A DNA stretch of 18,710 bases from the NCBI GenBank assembly GCA_018056275.1, contig JAGPFW010000011.1, forward strand, positions 1 to 18,710, written 5' to 3'. Within the stretch, counting starts at the first letter, position 1. The number at the start of each line of letters is the position of its first letter. This DNA is from Patescibacteria group bacterium (lineage in GTDB: Bacteria; Patescibacteriota; WWE3; UBA101185; UBA10185). The notes under the pieces are model-generated. The model was not told where the DNA came from. It was given only the letters and a program-made list of their open reading frames with translations, and did no database searches. Below are positions 1-6,587 of this stretch, piece after piece. Both the position numbers and the translations under genes were made by a program.

Positions 1-1
1 A

Positions 2-703
2 GTTTATTTTGGAGATGAAAAGAAAATGGTGCGTTTAGATATGAGCGAATATCAGCAAGGGGATAGTATTAATAAGCTAATAGGTACTTCCGATGGAACG
101 ACAAAAGGGATTTTAACTGAAGCTATTAGAGAAACGCCTTTTACTGTTTTGTTGCTAGATGAAATAGAAAAAGCCCATCCCCAAATTTTGCTTGCTTTTT
201 TACAGGTTTTGGATGATGGTCGTTTAACGGATTCGTCTGGAATGACTGTAAGTTTTGCCAATACCATAATTATTGCCACAAGCAATGTTGGTACTAGAGA
301 GATTCAATCTGTTGCTGCAAGAAATGGTTCTTTTAGTGAAATGGAAGAGGCGGCTATGAAAAAAGTGCAGGAGCAGTATGCCCCTGAATTTTTAAATAGA
401 TTTACAGGATTGGTTGTTTTTAATCCATTAAGTAAAGAAGATGTAAAGAAAATAGCCCGGACCTTACTGCGAAGTGTGGAAAAAATTGCTGAAAGTAAAA
501 ACATAAAGGTTACATTTACGGAAGATTTATTGGATGGCTTGGTAGAAAAAGGTTTTAGCTCCGAATGGGGAGCAAGACCTTTGAAGAGGTTAATAGAGGA
601 TAAAGTCGAGACTTATTTGGCGGAAAAGTTGTTGTCTGGTGAGGTAAAGGCAGGGGATGTGTTGGAGGTTGGAGGGGAGATTTTAGGAAATTCTGTAGGG
701 TGA
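2..703 (+). CDS. Hsp100/Clp ATPase (ClpB/ClpC type), C-terminal AAA+ module, 5' end outside window
   Basis: This is the C-terminal part of a class I Clp ATPase, a hexameric ring that threads proteins for refolding or degradation. The reading frame is open from base 2 with no start, so the gene begins upstream. Visible elements in order are the block MVRLDMSEY, the Walker B motif LLLDEIEKAHP, the stretch LQVLDDGRLTD, sensor 1 in ATSNVG, the arginine-finger region PEFLNRF and sensor 2 in GARPLKR. Two things are odd. The segment that normally carries the aromatic pore loop (GYVGY) reads GTSDGTTKGILTEAI, about four residues shorter and with no aromatic residue. No VGF/IGF-type ClpP-docking tripeptide is seen between sensor 1 and the arginine finger. 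ClpB and ClpC cannot be separated without the missing N-terminus. The family call is near certain. Confidence 0.95.
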   Translation, partial: VYFGDEKKMVRLDMSEYQQGDSINKLIGTSDGTTKGILTEAIRETPFTVLLLDEIEKAHPQILLAFLQVLDDGRLTDSSGMTVSFANTIIIATSNVGTREIQSVAARNGSFSEMEEAAMKKVQEQYAPEFLNRFTGLVVFNPLSKEDVKKIARTLLRSVEKIAESKNIKVTFTEDLLDGLVEKGFSSEWGARPLKRLIEDKVETYLAEKLLSGEVKAGDVLEVGGEILGNSVG

Positions 704-961
704 CCTGCACCCGTATACTCTATGGGGTACTATGGCACTTTTTATTTCTGCATAGTGAATTGAGGTATATCTTTCAACATGACGGATTTTTAAGCGTGGG
801 TAATTAGCGAGGAGTTGATTCACTTGGGATTTGACTGGTTCGTATATGTATGTTAGTTGGTTCTCTCTTTTGGTTGAGAAGTCAATGTCTTGGTAATATT
901 ATTCAAATCTCCACCTGTCTTTTCTGGTTATTTTGCTCCAAAACCATGCTAAAATCTACCC
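704..961. other. 258-base intergenic region with an open antisense frame
   Basis: No gene with a recognisable start or family is present. The minus strand stays open from 898 to 683 (about 71 codons, running 20 bases into the end of the Clp gene) but has no ATG. The only near-start in frame is a GTG at 823-821. The translated frame looks protein-like but I recognise no family. The right end carries the prfB promoter. Confidence 0.5.
947..955 (+). promoter_or_regulatory. Extended -10 promoter of prfB, predicted leaderless
   Basis: TGCTAAAAT fits an extended -10 element (TGn plus TAAAAT). Its last base is at 955 and the prfB ATG starts at 962, so initiation seven bases downstream would fall on the A of ATG. 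No convincing -35 is seen, as is usual for extended -10 promoters, and there is no Shine-Dalgarno sequence. Confidence 0.65.
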
Positions 962-1999
962 ATGACAACAATCACAAGTGAAACCCCTCGAGACAAAAAA
1001 GATCGAAGAGAACGGTTAGAAAAACTACGCCAACAACTCTTCATTGACGAAAAGACCCAAAAACACAATAAGCTCACCCAAGAATTGGAGGACCCAAATC
1101 TTTGGCAAGATTGGGAAAAAGGTCAGCAAATTTCTCAGGATATTGCAGATTTAAGAAAAGATCTGGACGACTTTGCCATATTGGAACTTTTGTTAGAAGA
1201 AGACGAATCAGAGAAATTTGACCAATTTGCCAACCAAATAGAAAAGAAACTCTTCCTTTCTGGAACACATGATCAAAACCCTGTCTTTCTTTCTATTCAT
1301 GCAGGGCAAGGTGGTACAGAGGCTATGGATTGGACAGAAATGCTTCTTAGAATGTACACCAGGTATGCAGAAAGAAAGAATTGGAAGGTAGAAACTTTGG
1401 AATCGGTTCCAGGGGAAGAGGCTGGTATAAAAAGCGTAACACTAGAAATTACAGGAAAATACGCTTACGGTTTCCTAAAAAATGAATCAGGCGTACATCG
1501 GTTGGTGCGACAGTCTCCATTTAATGCAGATAATTTAAGGCAAACCTCTTTTGCACTAGTAGAAGTCCTTCCAGTAATTGAAGATGCTCAAGAAATAGAA
1601 ATTTTGCCTGAAGATATTGAATTTGAGGCTTTTAGATCTGGAGGACATGGAGGACAAAATGTAAACAAGGTTTCAACTGCCGTGAGAATTAAGCATATTC
1701 CCACCGGAATTGTGGTAGAAAATCAAACAGAAAGAACTCAGGGTAAGAACCGAGAAAAGGCGATGAAAATTTTGCAGTCAAAGCTTTTTGCAATAGAGGA
1801 AGAAAAGCGTAAGAAGGAGCAAGAAACGCTTAAGGGAGTTTACAAAGAACCAGGTTGGGGAAATCAGATTAGAAATTATGTTTTGCACCCCTATAAATTG
1901 GTAAAGGATTTGCGAACAGATGTTGAAAGTACCGATCCCGAAAGTGTACTGGATGGCAATTTGGATGAATTTATTGATGCGGAAATAAGACTTGGTTAA
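962..1999 (+). CDS. prfB: Peptide chain release factor 2
   Basis: RF2 reads UAA and UGA in the ribosomal A site and triggers peptidyl-tRNA hydrolysis. The 345-residue product has the SPF tripeptide at about 185-187, which defines RF2 (RF1 has PxT). The catalytic GGQ lies at about 230-232 within SGGHGGQNVNKVSTAVR. The N-terminal helical domain (about 1-100) is somewhat short compared with the usual ~365 residues. The whole protein lies in one frame, so the autoregulatory +1 frameshift with an internal UGA seen in many bacterial prfB genes is absent. The ATG sits seven bases after a strong extended -10 element with no Shine-Dalgarno sequence, so the message is probably leaderless. An RF2 gene together with TGA stops elsewhere in the window shows that UGA is a stop codon in this organism. 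Confidence 0.98.
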   Translation: MTTITSETPRDKKDRRERLEKLRQQLFIDEKTQKHNKLTQELEDPNLWQDWEKGQQISQDIADLRKDLDDFAILELLLEEDESEKFDQFANQIEKKLFLSGTHDQNPVFLSIHAGQGGTEAMDWTEMLLRMYTRYAERKNWKVETLESVPGEEAGIKSVTLEITGKYAYGFLKNESGVHRLVRQSPFNADNLRQTSFALVEVLPVIEDAQEIEILPEDIEFEAFRSGGHGGQNVNKVSTAVRIKHIPTGIVVENQTERTQGKNREKAMKILQSKLFAIEEEKRKKEQETLKGVYKEPGWGNQIRNYVLHPYKLVKDLRTDVESTDPESVLDGNLDEFIDAEIRLG

Positions 2000-2065
2000 A
2001 GCGCCCTTTCCCAAAACCCCATATTAGCTCTATGTTGCAGGGAGAAAATTTGTAATTGACAAAGA

Positions 2066-2095
2066 TAGACAAAGCTTTTACTCATTATGTATAAT
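2066..2095 (+). promoter_or_regulatory. Promoter of the DUF3048 gene (TAGACA-18-TATAAT), predicted leaderless
   Basis: A -35-like TAGACA (2066-2071) lies 18 bases before a perfect TATAAT (2090-2095). The ATG at 2102 is exactly seven bases after the -10, so transcription would start on the start codon. The upstream in-frame ATG at 2087 overlaps the -10 box and is therefore unlikely to be the real start. Confidence 0.7.
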
Positions 2096-2101
2096 GATTT
2101 T

Positions 2102-3334
2102 ATGCCTAAAGAATTAAAAGATACCTCTATGAATGGTTCTAATATAAATTTTTCTGAAAACGAAAACGCTCCTGTTACCCTGGATTCTTCAAAAGGCCAA
2201 GGAAAAAACTCAGGAGTTCCAAAAGCCACATTTAAAAAATTTGATACCAAAGGTAAGTTTAAGCTCCCTTTCCCCCCCGCCGTCTTAGGTATATTTGTGG
2301 CGGCAATATTAGCTTTGGGTCTTTTTTATTTTTTTGGCACATCTAGATCAGCGGATGTGATAACTCCTGGTGGCTCCTCCCCTGTTGAAGATGCTGACTT
2401 ATTATTGCAAAATCCTTTAACTGGAGTTATGTACAAAGAATCAGAGGCGGGACCTATTAATGAGCGTCCCTTAGCGGTTATGATGAATAATCATGTAGAT
2501 GCTCGTCCCCAATCCGGATTAGTTGATGCCGATTTAACTTATGAAATTGTGGCGGAGGGTGGAATTACAAGGTTGATTCCTTTTTATTTAAGTAAAACTC
2601 CCAAGAAAATAGGCCCTGTGAGAAGTACCAGAGATTACTATTTGGTGTATGTAAAGGAGTTAGGTGACGCAATGATAATGCATATTGGTTGGTCCCCCAA
2701 AGCTTTACAAGCTATCCAGGAATGGCCGGTAAGAAGTTTGGGACGTGGTAATGCTCAATTTTGGAGGGATAACCCAAGAAATGTTGCTATAGAGCATACC
2801 GCCTATGTTGATGGAGAATACTTAAGAGAGTTAGGTAAGGAGCTTGGCTGGGAGGGTAGAAGAGACTTTGTGGTTTGGAAATTTAAGGATGATGCCCCAG
2901 CCACTCCCCCTACAGCAACGAACATCTCCATAGATTTTTGGTCAAGAGGAGATTATTCAACAGTCTTTAAATATGATGCTACAAACAATAGCTATTTGAG
3001 ATTTAATGGCTACGATTCTTCGGGAGAGCCAATTCCTACAAAAGATCAGGAGAGTGGTGAACAAGTGAGTGTGAAAACCGTTATTGTGCAATTTGCTACA
3101 GAAAACGCCATACCAGGAGATGATTCCAGCCGTTTAAGTTATGAGCTTATAGGCAGTGGTTCTGGTATAGTTTTTATGGATGGTACTGCAACTCAAGTTA
3201 CATGGTCTAAATCTGATAGAGATGAGAGGACAATGTTCTATGACCTAAACGGAGAGGAAATTGAGTTTAACAGAGGAAAAATCTGGATAAGTATTGTGCC
3301 TGATAGGAATGTTTCTCAGGTTCAGTACAACTAA
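2102..3334 (+). CDS. Membrane-anchored DUF3048 (YerB-like) protein
   Basis: The predicted product has 410 residues. A hydrophilic cytoplasmic N-terminus (about 1-55) is followed by one membrane helix (about 56-78) and a large extracytoplasmic region. That region matches the DUF3048/YerB family: RPLAVMMNNHVDARPQSGL, then a YEIVAEGGITRLIPFY block and IGPVRSTRDYYL, followed by a second C-terminal domain with VSVKTVIVQF and a conserved end (GKIWISIVP). The family is known from Gram-positive and related bacteria as a surface lipoprotein; here a transmembrane helix replaces the lipobox. The biochemical role is not established. Start choice: ATG 2102 rather than 2087, because 2087 lies inside the -10 box; the alternative adds five residues. 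It stands between prfB and an HTH protein on the same strand, with its own promoter. Confidence 0.9.
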   Translation: MPKELKDTSMNGSNINFSENENAPVTLDSSKGQGKNSGVPKATFKKFDTKGKFKLPFPPAVLGIFVAAILALGLFYFFGTSRSADVITPGGSSPVEDADLLLQNPLTGVMYKESEAGPINERPLAVMMNNHVDARPQSGLVDADLTYEIVAEGGITRLIPFYLSKTPKKIGPVRSTRDYYLVYVKELGDAMIMHIGWSPKALQAIQEWPVRSLGRGNAQFWRDNPRNVAIEHTAYVDGEYLRELGKELGWEGRRDFVVWKFKDDAPATPPTATNISIDFWSRGDYSTVFKYDATNNSYLRFNGYDSSGEPIPTKDQESGEQVSVKTVIVQFATENAIPGDDSSRLSYELIGSGSGIVFMDGTATQVTWSKSDRDERTMFYDLNGEEIEFNRGKIWISIVPDRNVSQVQYN

Positions 3335-3354
3335 TTAAAAATTTCTGCCTAGAG

Positions 3355-3359
3355 AGGAG
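3355..3359 (+). promoter_or_regulatory. Shine-Dalgarno of the HTH-nucleotidyltransferase-like gene
   Basis: AGGAG lies four bases before the ATG at 3364, within AGAGAGGAGATTG. This is one of the few strong Shine-Dalgarno sequences in the window. It supports ATG 3364 over the immediately preceding TTG at 3361, which would leave almost no spacing. Confidence 0.7.
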
Positions 3360-3363
3360 ATTG

Positions 3364-3942
3364 ATGTTAGAGAAATTTTTTATATCTGAGGTTCGTATTT
3401 CTTTGTTGAAGTTGATGCTTTTACACCCATATGATCAACATCATGTTAGATCTATAGTCAGGTCTATTGGAGCAGAAATAAATGCTGTGCGAAGAGAATT
3501 AGATCGGTTAGAAAAGGTTGGTTTGTTGGTAAAAAGAAAGAGCAGTAACCGAATTTATTACAGAGTAAATACCGATCATGTGTATTATTCGGATCTACTT
3601 GGGATTGTAGCCAAGGATCAGGGTTTGGGTAAGGACATTTTAGATCATCTAAGGCAATTGGGTGATATAAAGTTTGCCATGATTGCAAAACCTTTTTTGA
3701 CCGGAAGAGTAAGCACAGTTTTGGATGTTGACCTTTTTATTGTTGGAAAACCAGAAATGAGTATGCTAAAAGTGATAATTGATCGCGCAGAAGAAGAAAG
3801 AGGCAAGGAGATAAATTATTCCGTTATGTCTCTGGAAGAGTTTAACCATAGAAAAAGGACCAATGATCAGTTTATAAATAGGGTACTTTCCCAAGGTAGA
3901 ACAATGCTTGTAGGAAATGAAGAAAAATTCACCTCCTACTAA
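3364..3942 (+). CDS. Winged-helix protein fused to a degenerate nucleotidyltransferase-like domain
   Basis: The 192-residue product starts with a winged-helix domain of ArsR/MarR type (about 1-75). It includes the recognition region INAVRRELDRLEKVGLL and a wing ending in NRIYYRVN. The C-terminal half resembles the small MNT/KNTase-type nucleotidyltransferases attached to such HTH domains: a DVDLFIVG strand, then REEINYSV-like and MSLEEF elements, and DQFINRVLSQGRTMLVG at the end. The canonical G-S...SDxD signature is eroded: the loop reads FLTGRVSTVLDVDL, keeping the D-x-D but lacking the Gly-Ser pair, so catalysis is doubtful. Proteins of this type are common in CPR genomes. A role as a transcription regulator is inference. 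The gene follows the DUF3048 gene by 29 bases and could be co-transcribed. Confidence 0.75.
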   Translation: MLEKFFISEVRISLLKLMLLHPYDQHHVRSIVRSIGAEINAVRRELDRLEKVGLLVKRKSSNRIYYRVNTDHVYYSDLLGIVAKDQGLGKDILDHLRQLGDIKFAMIAKPFLTGRVSTVLDVDLFIVGKPEMSMLKVIIDRAEEERGKEINYSVMSLEEFNHRKRTNDQFINRVLSQGRTMLVGNEEKFTSY

Positions 3943-3986
3943 TAACAACACGCTCAGCCGCCGTTTGTCTTTTTGGCTTTAGCCTT

Positions 3987-3992
3987 TAAAAT
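3987..3992 (+). promoter_or_regulatory. Putative -10 of recJ
   Basis: TAAAAT ends nine bases before the ATG at 4002, predicting a leader of zero to three bases. The -35 region (TTGTCT at 3965-3970, 16-base spacer) is a weak match. No Shine-Dalgarno sequence is present. Confidence 0.45.
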
Positions 3993-4001
3993 GTATTTGC
4001 C

Positions 4002-5615
4002 ATGATGTATCCCCAAGTTACAGAAATTTTGGAAATAATCCTTAAGAAAAGAGGTATAGATTCACTTGATAATTTTTTAAAGGATGAGCACCCGCTAAAT
4101 TTTATTAGATCGTTTCCAGCCGAATTTAAAATAGGTCTGCAACAGGCCAAAGTTTTAGTTGAGCATTCTATGAAATCAAAAATGCCAATTGTAATTATGG
4201 GGGATTACGACGCGGATGGGATTTGCGCCACATCTATTCTGTTTAATTTTCTATCCAAAGAAAAGCAATATGAAAAAACCGTTTTTTTTATTCCCAACCG
4301 CTTTGATCATGGTTATGGACTTTCTAAAGGATCTATAGATGCAGCCCTATTAGAATCTGCAGAAAAATTTGGTTCTCAAAAAGTACTTTTTATATCAGTG
4401 GATAGTGGTATCACTTCGGTTGGCGAAGTGGCCTATATAAAATCTCTTGGTCATCAAATAATTATTACAGATCACCATCAAAAGTCTGAAATTGTCCCAG
4501 AGGCAGATGCTTTGATATGGTCGGATAAAGTTGTTGGTGCAACTATAAGTTGGATTCTCACCCAAGTATTGGGTTCAAAACAACCCGATTCATTAGCACT
4601 GGCGGCTTTGGCAACAGTAACTGATGTGTATCCTCTTATAGAAATGAATCGCGCGGTTGTAAAGAGGGGATTAAAGATCATAAATTTAAGCCCACCAATT
4701 GGCTTAAAAGAGTTAATTCAGGTTTCGGGGTTATCAGGGAAGAAAATAGATTCTTATGAATTAGGATGGTCTTTGGGTCCTAGAATTAATGCTAGTGGCA
4801 GATTAGCAGAAGCTGAATGCGCTGTTAGGCTATTTACCGAAAATGACTCTAAAGTGCGAAATCATATTGCGCAACAGTTAAATCAAATTAACATACAAAG
4901 ACAGCAAGAAACCACACGCATGTACGATTTGTTATCTCCTCATGAGGTTAGCTCAAAATTCATTCTTTTTGCTAAGGAAGACTTTCACGAAGGTATTATT
5001 GGTCTTGTTGCCTCTCGATTAGTTAAAGAGTATTACAAGCCTTCTATTGTGATAAGTTTAAACGGTAATTATGGAAAGGGTTCTGTACGTTCAATTCCTG
5101 GGGTTAATATTATCTCTTTACTTAGGGAGTTTGAGGATTTGTTTGAGAACTTGGGGGGGCATCCTATGGCCGCGGGGTTCACTATTTTAAGAGAAAAAAT
5201 TACTTTGTTGGAAGAGAATCTGTTATCGGCCTTTGTGAGTCACTTTCCTGATGACCTTTTTGTCCCTTCGGTTGGTTTTGACACAGAAATTCCTTTGAAG
5301 TTGGTAGATTGGCCATTATATGAAGCTTTAGAGAAATTGAAGCCTTATGGAGAAGGAAATCCCATGCCCAGATTTTTGACTAAACACTTGGGAATTGCTG
5401 GTATTGACTTTGTTGGAAAGGAAAAAAATCATACATCTTTAAAGTTATACGATGGGGATCGTTATATGAAAGGTATTTTTTTTAGTTCTAGCGATAAATT
5501 TAATGGTTTAGGCTTGGGTGATTATATTGATGTTGTCTATTCAATTAAATTAAATGAATTTAATGGTAAAAGAGCCTTGGATCTTTTTATAGAGGAAATA
5601 ACGCCTTCTTCTTGA
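4002..5615 (+). CDS. recJ: Single-stranded-DNA-specific exonuclease RecJ
   Basis: RecJ is a 5'-3' exonuclease on single-stranded DNA used in recombination and mismatch or excision repair. The 537-residue product has the DHH phosphoesterase motifs that bind the two metal ions: GDYDADG (about 67-73), SVDSG, ITDHH (about 155-159) and a TVTD motif. These are followed by LGPRINASGRL, and by the DHHA1 region with EGIIGLVASRL and GGHPMAAGF. A C-terminal OB-type domain (about 430-530) follows. The length is close to that of other bacterial RecJ proteins. Two ATGs occur in tandem at 4002 and 4005 and cannot be distinguished. The 3' end overlaps the convergent MFS gene by 29 bases. recA and recX lie further right in the window, but not in one operon. 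Confidence 0.97.
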   Translation: MMYPQVTEILEIILKKRGIDSLDNFLKDEHPLNFIRSFPAEFKIGLQQAKVLVEHSMKSKMPIVIMGDYDADGICATSILFNFLSKEKQYEKTVFFIPNRFDHGYGLSKGSIDAALLESAEKFGSQKVLFISVDSGITSVGEVAYIKSLGHQIIITDHHQKSEIVPEADALIWSDKVVGATISWILTQVLGSKQPDSLALAALATVTDVYPLIEMNRAVVKRGLKIINLSPPIGLKELIQVSGLSGKKIDSYELGWSLGPRINASGRLAEAECAVRLFTENDSKVRNHIAQQLNQINIQRQQETTRMYDLLSPHEVSSKFILFAKEDFHEGIIGLVASRLVKEYYKPSIVISLNGNYGKGSVRSIPGVNIISLLREFEDLFENLGGHPMAAGFTILREKITLLEENLLSAFVSHFPDDLFVPSVGFDTEIPLKLVDWPLYEALEKLKPYGEGNPMPRFLTKHLGIAGIDFVGKEKNHTSLKLYDGDRYMKGIFFSSSDKFNGLGLGDYIDVVYSIKLNEFNGKRALDLFIEEITPSS

Positions 5616-6216
5616 TGTGTTTTCTTATAGGGATAAGAAAGGTTGCCCCTATTAAGCATAAAATTGTGACCAAAATTATTAGGTTTGGTAATCCGAAGGA
5701 TTTTGCAATAAATCCGCCTAGAGTTGCTAAGACAGCTCCTCCTAGATCTGTAAATGTGTAGTAGACCCCCCATTCTGTGCCTTCCATATTTTTGTCTATA
5801 TGTCTCGTAAAAATAGCCATATAGGAAGGGTATGTTATTGCAGTTGCAAGTCCTGCAAGAAACTGAAATAGAAATAAATGCCATACTTGATTGATGATCA
5901 ACAGCAAAAGGTTTAGAAATCCTGCGACAAAGCTAAATATGATTAGGAGAAGATAATCATCTTTTTCTCCCTTGATTTTATCAATAAAAGTCGCAACCGG
6001 GATCTGTAGTAGACTTCTTGAAGCCAAATATATTGAAAGTGCTATTCCCACAACGAATTCGTCTCCCCCTACTATGAAATTTTTCACGAATAGAATTAAG
6101 AATGGGGAAAACATTCCCAATGCCCCTACGATAAGGACATCAGAAAGTATCATAAATCGTATCAGCGGGTTTATTTTTTTCAGGTTGAATGATTGTTTCT
6201 TTTTCCCTAGTAACAT
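5587..6216 (-). CDS. Half-size (six-helix) MFS-type membrane protein
   Basis: The 209-residue hydrophobic protein has about six transmembrane helices, matching only the N-terminal half of a major facilitator superfamily transporter (normally 12 helices, ~400 residues). Recognisable features are the helix 2-3 loop region RSLLQIPVATFIDKIKGEKDD, with its basic/acidic cytoplasmic loop, and the helix 4-5 region TAITYPSYMAIFTRHID. The ending KHIKKKALFPL is a normal basic tail, and I see no decayed second half downstream, where recJ lies antisense. I therefore treat it as a complete short protein, not a broken gene; similar ~200-residue versions occur in CPR genomes. It might dimerise. The substrate is unknown. 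AGGA seven bases before the ATG acts as a Shine-Dalgarno sequence. It is divergent from the thioredoxin operon and overlaps recJ tail to tail. Confidence 0.8.
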   Translation of the reverse strand: MLLGKKKQSFNLKKINPLIRFMILSDVLIVGALGMFSPFLILFVKNFIVGGDEFVVGIALSIYLASRSLLQIPVATFIDKIKGEKDDYLLLIIFSFVAGFLNLLLLIINQVWHLFLFQFLAGLATAITYPSYMAIFTRHIDKNMEGTEWGVYYTFTDLGGAVLATLGGFIAKSFGLPNLIILVTILCLIGATFLIPIRKHIKKKALFPL

Positions 6217-6240
6217 TGGCTTATCCTAGATTTTCCGTAT

Positions 6241-6249
6241 ATTATGCCA
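6241..6249 (-). promoter_or_regulatory. Putative extended -10 upstream of the MFS gene
   Basis: Read on the minus strand, TGGCATAAT fits an extended -10 with one mismatch. It would give a leader of about 17 bases that contains the AGGA Shine-Dalgarno sequence before ATG 6216. Confidence 0.4.
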
Positions 6250-6275
6250 GGTTTAAACAAGAAATTATTTACAAG

Positions 6276-6306
6276 TGGTAAAATACCATTTAGAAAAATT
6301 TTACCA
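6276..6306. promoter_or_regulatory. Inverted repeat TGGTAAAAT/ATTTTACCA: symmetric divergent promoter or operator
   Basis: A perfect 9-bp inverted repeat (6276-6284 and 6298-6306, 13-base spacer) lies between the divergent MFS and thioredoxin genes. Each arm is itself an extended -10 element (TGGTAAAAT) on its own strand. The plus-strand arm would start the thioredoxin transcript near 6291, with a ~24-base leader; the minus-strand arm would give MFS a ~75-base leader. It could equally be an operator or an RNA hairpin. Confidence 0.5.
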
Positions 6307-6314
6307 AAAAATAT

Positions 6315-6584
6315 ATGAAAGTACTTAAATTTGGCGCAGTCTGGTGTCCGGGGTGTCTGGTCATGCGCCCAATATGGAAAGAATTAGAAAAAGAATACCC
6401 CATGTTAATAACGGAATATTATGACTTTGATACAGAAAAAGCGTTGGTAGAAAAGTATGGGGTAAATGAAAATTTGCCCACCTTTATTTTTTTGGATAAA
6501 AATGAGCACGAATTAGTGCGATTAAGCGGGGAAGTGCCAAAAAAGAAGTTGGCGGAAATGATAGAAGAGTATAATGACAGATGA
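6315..6584 (+). CDS. Cytosolic thioredoxin-like protein with CPGC active site
   Basis: The 89-residue product is a small thioredoxin fold without a signal peptide: strand MKVLKFGAVWCPGC, helix MRPIWKELEKEY, then LPTF with the conserved cis-proline and a final amphipathic helix. The redox pair sits in WCPGC, which inverts the usual Gly-Pro of thioredoxin (WCGPC); this should shift its redox potential. It lacks some N-terminal secondary structure of full thioredoxin (~105 residues). Only three bases separate its TGA from the next ATG, so the two genes are almost certainly co-transcribed. The natural inference is that it supplies electrons to the membrane partner encoded next. No Shine-Dalgarno sequence is seen before the ATG. 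Confidence 0.88.
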   Translation: MKVLKFGAVWCPGCLVMRPIWKELEKEYPMLITEYYDFDTEKALVEKYGVNENLPTFIFLDKNEHELVRLSGEVPKKKLAEMIEEYNDR

Positions 6585-6587
6585 CCT

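Noticed and set aside
2087..2101. Upstream ATG of the DUF3048 gene (MYNDF)
   Set aside because: It overlaps the -10 box TATAAT; the next in-frame ATG fits the predicted transcription start.
5537..5884. 115-codon minus-strand frame overlapping recJ and the MFS gene
   Set aside because: It runs out of frame across the MFS coding region and resembles no family; it is a shadow frame.
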